A program made the translations under genes and the position numbers. This document shows, piece by piece, positions 5,552-8,135 of a stretch of 8,135 nucleotides of DNA (its first letter is position 1; each line of letters opens with the position of its first letter). The stretch spans positions 1 through 8,135 of the forward strand of contig JACQCL010000012.1 in assembly GCA_016201645.1 (NCBI GenBank). Direction: 5' to 3'. The notes under the pieces are model-generated. The model was given only the letters and a program-made list of their open reading frames with translations. It was not told the origin of the DNA and did not search any database. Source of the DNA: Candidatus Rokuibacteriota bacterium. Lineage in GTDB: Bacteria; Methylomirabilota; Methylomirabilia; Rokubacteriales; CSP1-6.

Positions 5552-5579
5552 GGGGGTGAGGGTGAGGGGGGTGACGGGG
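5552..5579 (+). other. G-tract cluster with quadruplex potential
   Basis: Four runs of three or more G (5552-5556, 5560-5562, 5566-5571, 5576-5579) are separated by 3-4 bases in a GGGTGA-type pattern. This meets the simple G-quadruplex rule on the plus strand. It lies between the inverted repeat and the stop codon of the convergent carbamoyltransferase gene. Whether it has a role is unknown. Confidence 0.4.
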
Positions 5580-5580
5580 A

Positions 5581-7338
5581 CTACCGCTTGCTGATGAGGA
5601 AGCGGCCGAGGGCCAGGTGCGGCAGCCCTGAGCGCTCGAAGGTATCCACCGCATCGGCGGGAGAGTAGACGATCGGCTCGCCGTGGAGGTTGAAGGACGT
5701 GTTCAGGACGGCGCCGATGCCGGTCCGCCGCTCGAACTCGCGAATGATCCGGTAGTACTCCGGGTTCCAGGACTCCTCCAGAATCTGCGGGCGGGCGGTG
5801 GCATCCTGGGGATGGATGGCCGCGATCAGCTCCTCCTGGCGTTTGCCATGGGTGGGAAACGCGAGCATCATGTACGGCGACGGGAGCCCCTTGGGATTCA
5901 CGAGGTAGTCGCCCTCGCGCTCCTTCAGGATCGTGGGGGCGAAGGGCATCCAGAAGTCCCGGTTCTTGATCATCCGGTTGATCAGTGGGACCACCCGCTG
6001 GTCGGACGGGTTGGCGAGGATCGAGCGGTTGCCGAGCGCCCGCGCCCCGAACTCCATCCGACCGCTGCAGTGCGCGACCACGCCGTCTGAGACAAGCAGG
6101 TCGGCGATCTTCTCCTCCATCCTGTCGTGGACGCCGACCTTGTAGCGCGCGTCAAGATTGCGCTCACGGATCAGCGCTTCGATCTCCTCGTCCGTCGCCT
6201 CCGGCCCCAGATAGGCCGGCCCCAGCGGTTCAGGGGTCCCCGGCATTCCCCGTCGCGCGCATTCCTCCAGATAAGCGAGATACGCCGCGCCGATCGCGTT
6301 GGACTCGTCCCCGCAGGAGGGGAACACGAACAGATCCTCGATCCCCTCCTCCTGGGCGATGAGCATGTTGGCCTTCACGTTCATGAACACCCCGCCGCCC
6401 AGCGCCAGGCGCGAGCCCCCCCGGCGCGAGCGCGCGATGCTCACCCAGCGGACCAGGATTTCCTCGAGCAGTTCCTGCGCGCCCGCCGCCACCCAGTCAA
6501 AGCGCAGCCCGAGGCACGCACGCAGGAGCAGTTGATAGCGCTCGCCGCGCCTCTTCCATTCGAAGCGGCACGGCGTGCCCTCGTGGAGATCAAACAGCTC
6601 CTTGAGGATCTGATAGGCCCGCCGACGCCCCGGCTCGGAGGCGTACGGCGCCAGTCCCATGACTTTGTACTCGTGCTCCCCGAACTTCATCCCGAGGTAG
6701 AGCGTCACGAACGAATAGAAGGCTCCCAGGGATCCCGGGGCGCTCGAGGTCGCCTCGTGGCGGGTGAGGCGCTGGCCCTGGGCGGTGGAAACCGTGGCGC
6801 AGAGGCCGTCGCCCGAGTTGTCGTTGGTCATGACGAGCGCGGGGGCTCCGCGGTAGGGGGACCCAAAATAGGCCGCCGCAGCATGGCACGTGTGGTGGTC
6901 GAGACAGGCGATCTTTTCCGTGGAGATTCCGAGGTGCTCGGTGACCAGCGCCAGCCGCTCGGTCTGAGTCATCCCGAACTTTCCCCGGGAGGCGTCCATG
7001 AGCCCGAACTTGGCCCCGAGCTTTCTGAAGCGCTTTTCGAGCGCGCGCTGCGCCGACGGGAGGCGGACGCCGTAGTACTCCCGGCTGTAGTCTTCGTCCT
7101 GCAGCACCCGGTCGAGCCACTCCTTGGCCACCATGCGCGTTCCCGCCAGCGCCACGAGGTCAATGTCGCGCGGAGAGAGCCCGAGCGAAGCGAGCAGAGC
7201 ATCCACCGCCCGCCGTGGGTACCCCGCGTCGTTCTTCACGCGGGTGAAGCGCTCCTCGGAGGTACAGCCGACGATCTTCCCGTCCCGGAGGACGGCCGCG
7301 GTCGCGCAATGAGTCTCGTTGATCCCGAGGATGACCAT
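5581..7338 (-). CDS. carbamoyltransferase, NodU/CmcH/TobZ family
   Basis: The full-length 585-residue enzyme transfers a carbamoyl group from carbamoyl phosphate, through a carbamoyl-adenylate, to a hydroxyl of a sugar or small molecule. The N-terminal Kae1-like ASKHA domain shows GINETHCATAAV (5-16), SEERFTRVKND (27-37), DHHTCHAAAA (147-156, with the HxxxH metal pair His148/His152), TNDNSGDG (171-178), GLAPYA (228-233) and GGGVFMNVKAN (314-324). The C-terminal domain has GRMEFGARALGNRSILANP (426-444), MPFAPTIL (464-471) and NTSFNLHGEPIV (546-557). All core motifs look intact. The ATG at 7338 gives the standard N-terminus although no ribosome site is visible; the PfpI gene ends 30 nt upstream. 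No glycan, antibiotic or Nod-factor genes are nearby, so the acceptor is unknown. Confidence 0.92.
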   Translation of the reverse strand: MVILGINETHCATAAVLRDGKIVGCTSEERFTRVKNDAGYPRRAVDALLASLGLSPRDIDLVALAGTRMVAKEWLDRVLQDEDYSREYYGVRLPSAQRALEKRFRKLGAKFGLMDASRGKFGMTQTERLALVTEHLGISTEKIACLDHHTCHAAAAYFGSPYRGAPALVMTNDNSGDGLCATVSTAQGQRLTRHEATSSAPGSLGAFYSFVTLYLGMKFGEHEYKVMGLAPYASEPGRRRAYQILKELFDLHEGTPCRFEWKRRGERYQLLLRACLGLRFDWVAAGAQELLEEILVRWVSIARSRRGGSRLALGGGVFMNVKANMLIAQEEGIEDLFVFPSCGDESNAIGAAYLAYLEECARRGMPGTPEPLGPAYLGPEATDEEIEALIRERNLDARYKVGVHDRMEEKIADLLVSDGVVAHCSGRMEFGARALGNRSILANPSDQRVVPLINRMIKNRDFWMPFAPTILKEREGDYLVNPKGLPSPYMMLAFPTHGKRQEELIAAIHPQDATARPQILEESWNPEYYRIIREFERRTGIGAVLNTSFNLHGEPIVYSPADAVDTFERSGLPHLALGRFLISKR

Positions 7339-7368
7339 GCGGGCAGGCGCGGCGAAACGGTCAGCGAC

Positions 7369-7893
7369 TCACTTCTTCGAGAGGGCTCGGATGATTTCCC
7401 GGCAAAAGGCGGGGAGGTCGTCGGGCTTCCGGGAGGTGATGAGGATCCCGTCCACCACCACCTCCTGGTCGAGCCAGGTGGCGCCCGCGTTGACCATGTC
7501 GTCCTTGATCGCGAAGAAGCTGGTCGCCTTCCTGCCTTTCAGGATCCCGGCCGACGCGAGCACCCACCCAGCGTGACAGATCGCCGCCACAACCTTCCCC
7601 TGCTGGAAGGCCTCGCGGACCAGCTTCACCATCGCGGCATGGCGCCGCATCATGTCCGGAGCGTAGCCGCCGGGGACGACCACCGCATCGAACTCCACGG
7701 CGCTTACCGCCTCGGCCTGAACGTCCACGGTGACCGGATAGCCGTGCTTGGAGGTGTACGCCTTGGCTCCGCCCGCGCCCACCACCTTCACCTCCGCGCC
7801 CTCCTCCTTCAGCCGGTAGTAGGGGACCCAGAGCTCCATCTCCTGATACATGTTCTCCGCGAGGATGGCGACGCGCTTGCCGTCCAGTGCCAT
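7369..7893 (-). CDS. pfpI: PfpI/DJ-1 family protein (type 1 glutamine amidotransferase-like)
   Basis: The 174-residue protein belongs to the PfpI branch of the DJ-1/ThiJ superfamily, variously described as intracellular proteases, glyoxalases or protein/nucleotide deglycases. It shows VPGGYAPD (73-80), the nucleophile elbow AICHAGW (104-110, catalytic Cys106 with His107), KGRKATSF (119-126), IKDDMVNAGA (129-138) and EVVVDGILITSRKPDDLPAF (144-163). At the position where archaeal PfpI has its active-site Glu in the N-terminal segment, this protein appears to have Gln17 (MYQEMELW, 15-22), with Glu18 next to it. The start at 7893 follows AAAGGAGGT (7907-7899), an almost ideal ribosome site that overlaps the stop of the FmdB gene upstream. 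It is likely translated from the same message as FmdB and probably the carbamoyltransferase. Confidence 0.9.
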   Translation of the reverse strand: MALDGKRVAILAENMYQEMELWVPYYRLKEEGAEVKVVGAGGAKAYTSKHGYPVTVDVQAEAVSAVEFDAVVVPGGYAPDMMRRHAAMVKLVREAFQQGKVVAAICHAGWVLASAGILKGRKATSFFAIKDDMVNAGATWLDQEVVVDGILITSRKPDDLPAFCREIIRALSKK

Positions 7894-7905
7894 GCCCGAC
7901 CTCCT

Positions 7906-8070
7906 TTAGGATTTCCGCGACGTCTTGGAGAAGAACGTCCCCACCAGCGGCCGCATCTCGCGCCCCCCGCACTGGGGACACGGGGGCAAGCCCTTGCCGT
8001 GCTCGCTGATGGTCATCGTGACGGTCACCTCACGCTGGCACTTCTCGCAGTAGTACTCGTAGAGAGGCAT
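7906..8070 (-). CDS. FmdB-family zinc-ribbon protein
   Basis: The 54-residue protein starts MPLYEYYC, the hallmark of the FmdB/CxxC_CxxC_SSSS putative regulatory family. A zinc ribbon is formed by Cys8/Cys11 (CEKC) and Cys31/Cys34 (CPQC). The C-terminal tail is Ser/Lys/Arg-rich (FFSKTSRKS), also typical. The ATG at 8070 is chosen over an in-frame start 7 codons earlier because the family begins at MPLYEY and because a GGAGGAGGAGGG run lies just upstream. The stop codon overlaps the ribosome site of the PfpI gene. The molecular role of the family is not established; regulation of formamidase/amidase genes is the historical name-giver only. Confidence 0.9.
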   Translation of the reverse strand: MPLYEYYCEKCQREVTVTMTISEHGKGLPPCPQCGGREMRPLVGTFFSKTSRKS

Positions 8071-8102
8071 AGTCCCTCCTCCTCCCAACACCGAACCCGC
8101 CT

Positions 8103-8135
8103 TCAGGACAGGTTGACGACGACCGACTTGATCTC
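8103..8135 (-). CDS. C-terminal end of an unidentified gene
   Basis: From the right edge the minus strand reads ten codons, EIKSVVVNLS, ending at TGA 8105-8103. The 32 bases between this stop and the FmdB start hold the FmdB ribosome site, the spacing expected inside an operon. Ten residues are too few to name a family. Confidence 0.45.
   Translation of the reverse strand, partial: EIKSVVVNLS

Overview
The window is a GC-rich bacterial stretch with short intergenic gaps, GTG starts, 4-base GTGA overlaps and strong purine-rich ribosome sites. Gene content (small zinc-ribbon proteins, a DUF6306-like helical protein, an OsmC-like protein, an orphan NodU/CmcH carbamoyltransferase, PfpI, FmdB) suggests a soil or sediment lineage such as Candidatus Rokubacteria/Methylomirabilota (NC10) or a deltaproteobacterial relative. 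That placement is a guess from memory, not a search.

Left block (1-704, minus strand): a helical ferritin-like DUF6306-type protein, then a 30-residue zinc-binding microprotein joined by a GTGA overlap, then an N-terminal zinc-ribbon protein running off the left edge. A plus-strand block starts 48 bp away (753-2843): an exported carboxypeptidase-regulatory-like protein that appears to be leaderless (a -35/-10 pair lies immediately before its GTG), a membrane-linked PlsC-type acyltransferase, and a stand-alone Lrp/AsnC ligand-binding (RAM) domain protein.

Middle (2844-3481): the most notable feature. A minus-strand OsmC-family gene (3384-2986) is open end to end except for one in-frame TGA. 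That TGA sits exactly at the peroxidatic cysteine of the conserved 'ALGSC' motif. Nineteen nucleotides after it begins the loop of a perfect 7-bp hairpin with a G in loop position 2, as expected of a bacterial SECIS. I read this as a selenoprotein OsmC (Sec52, with Cys115 retained), which ordinary gene callers would split or call a pseudogene. Its 3' end abuts a 123-bp element with 17-bp near-perfect inverted ends.

Right half: a two-gene plus-strand operon (SDR epimerase/dehydratase-like protein and D-2-hydroxyacid dehydrogenase, GTGA overlap, 3482-5403) converges on a minus-strand run (8135-5581): the tail of an unknown gene, FmdB zinc ribbon, PfpI/DJ-1 protein and carbamoyltransferase. The 177-bp convergent gap holds a 16-bp perfect inverted repeat (REP/MITE-like) and a run of four G-tracts. 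No RNA genes, CRISPR arrays or intact transposase genes were seen.
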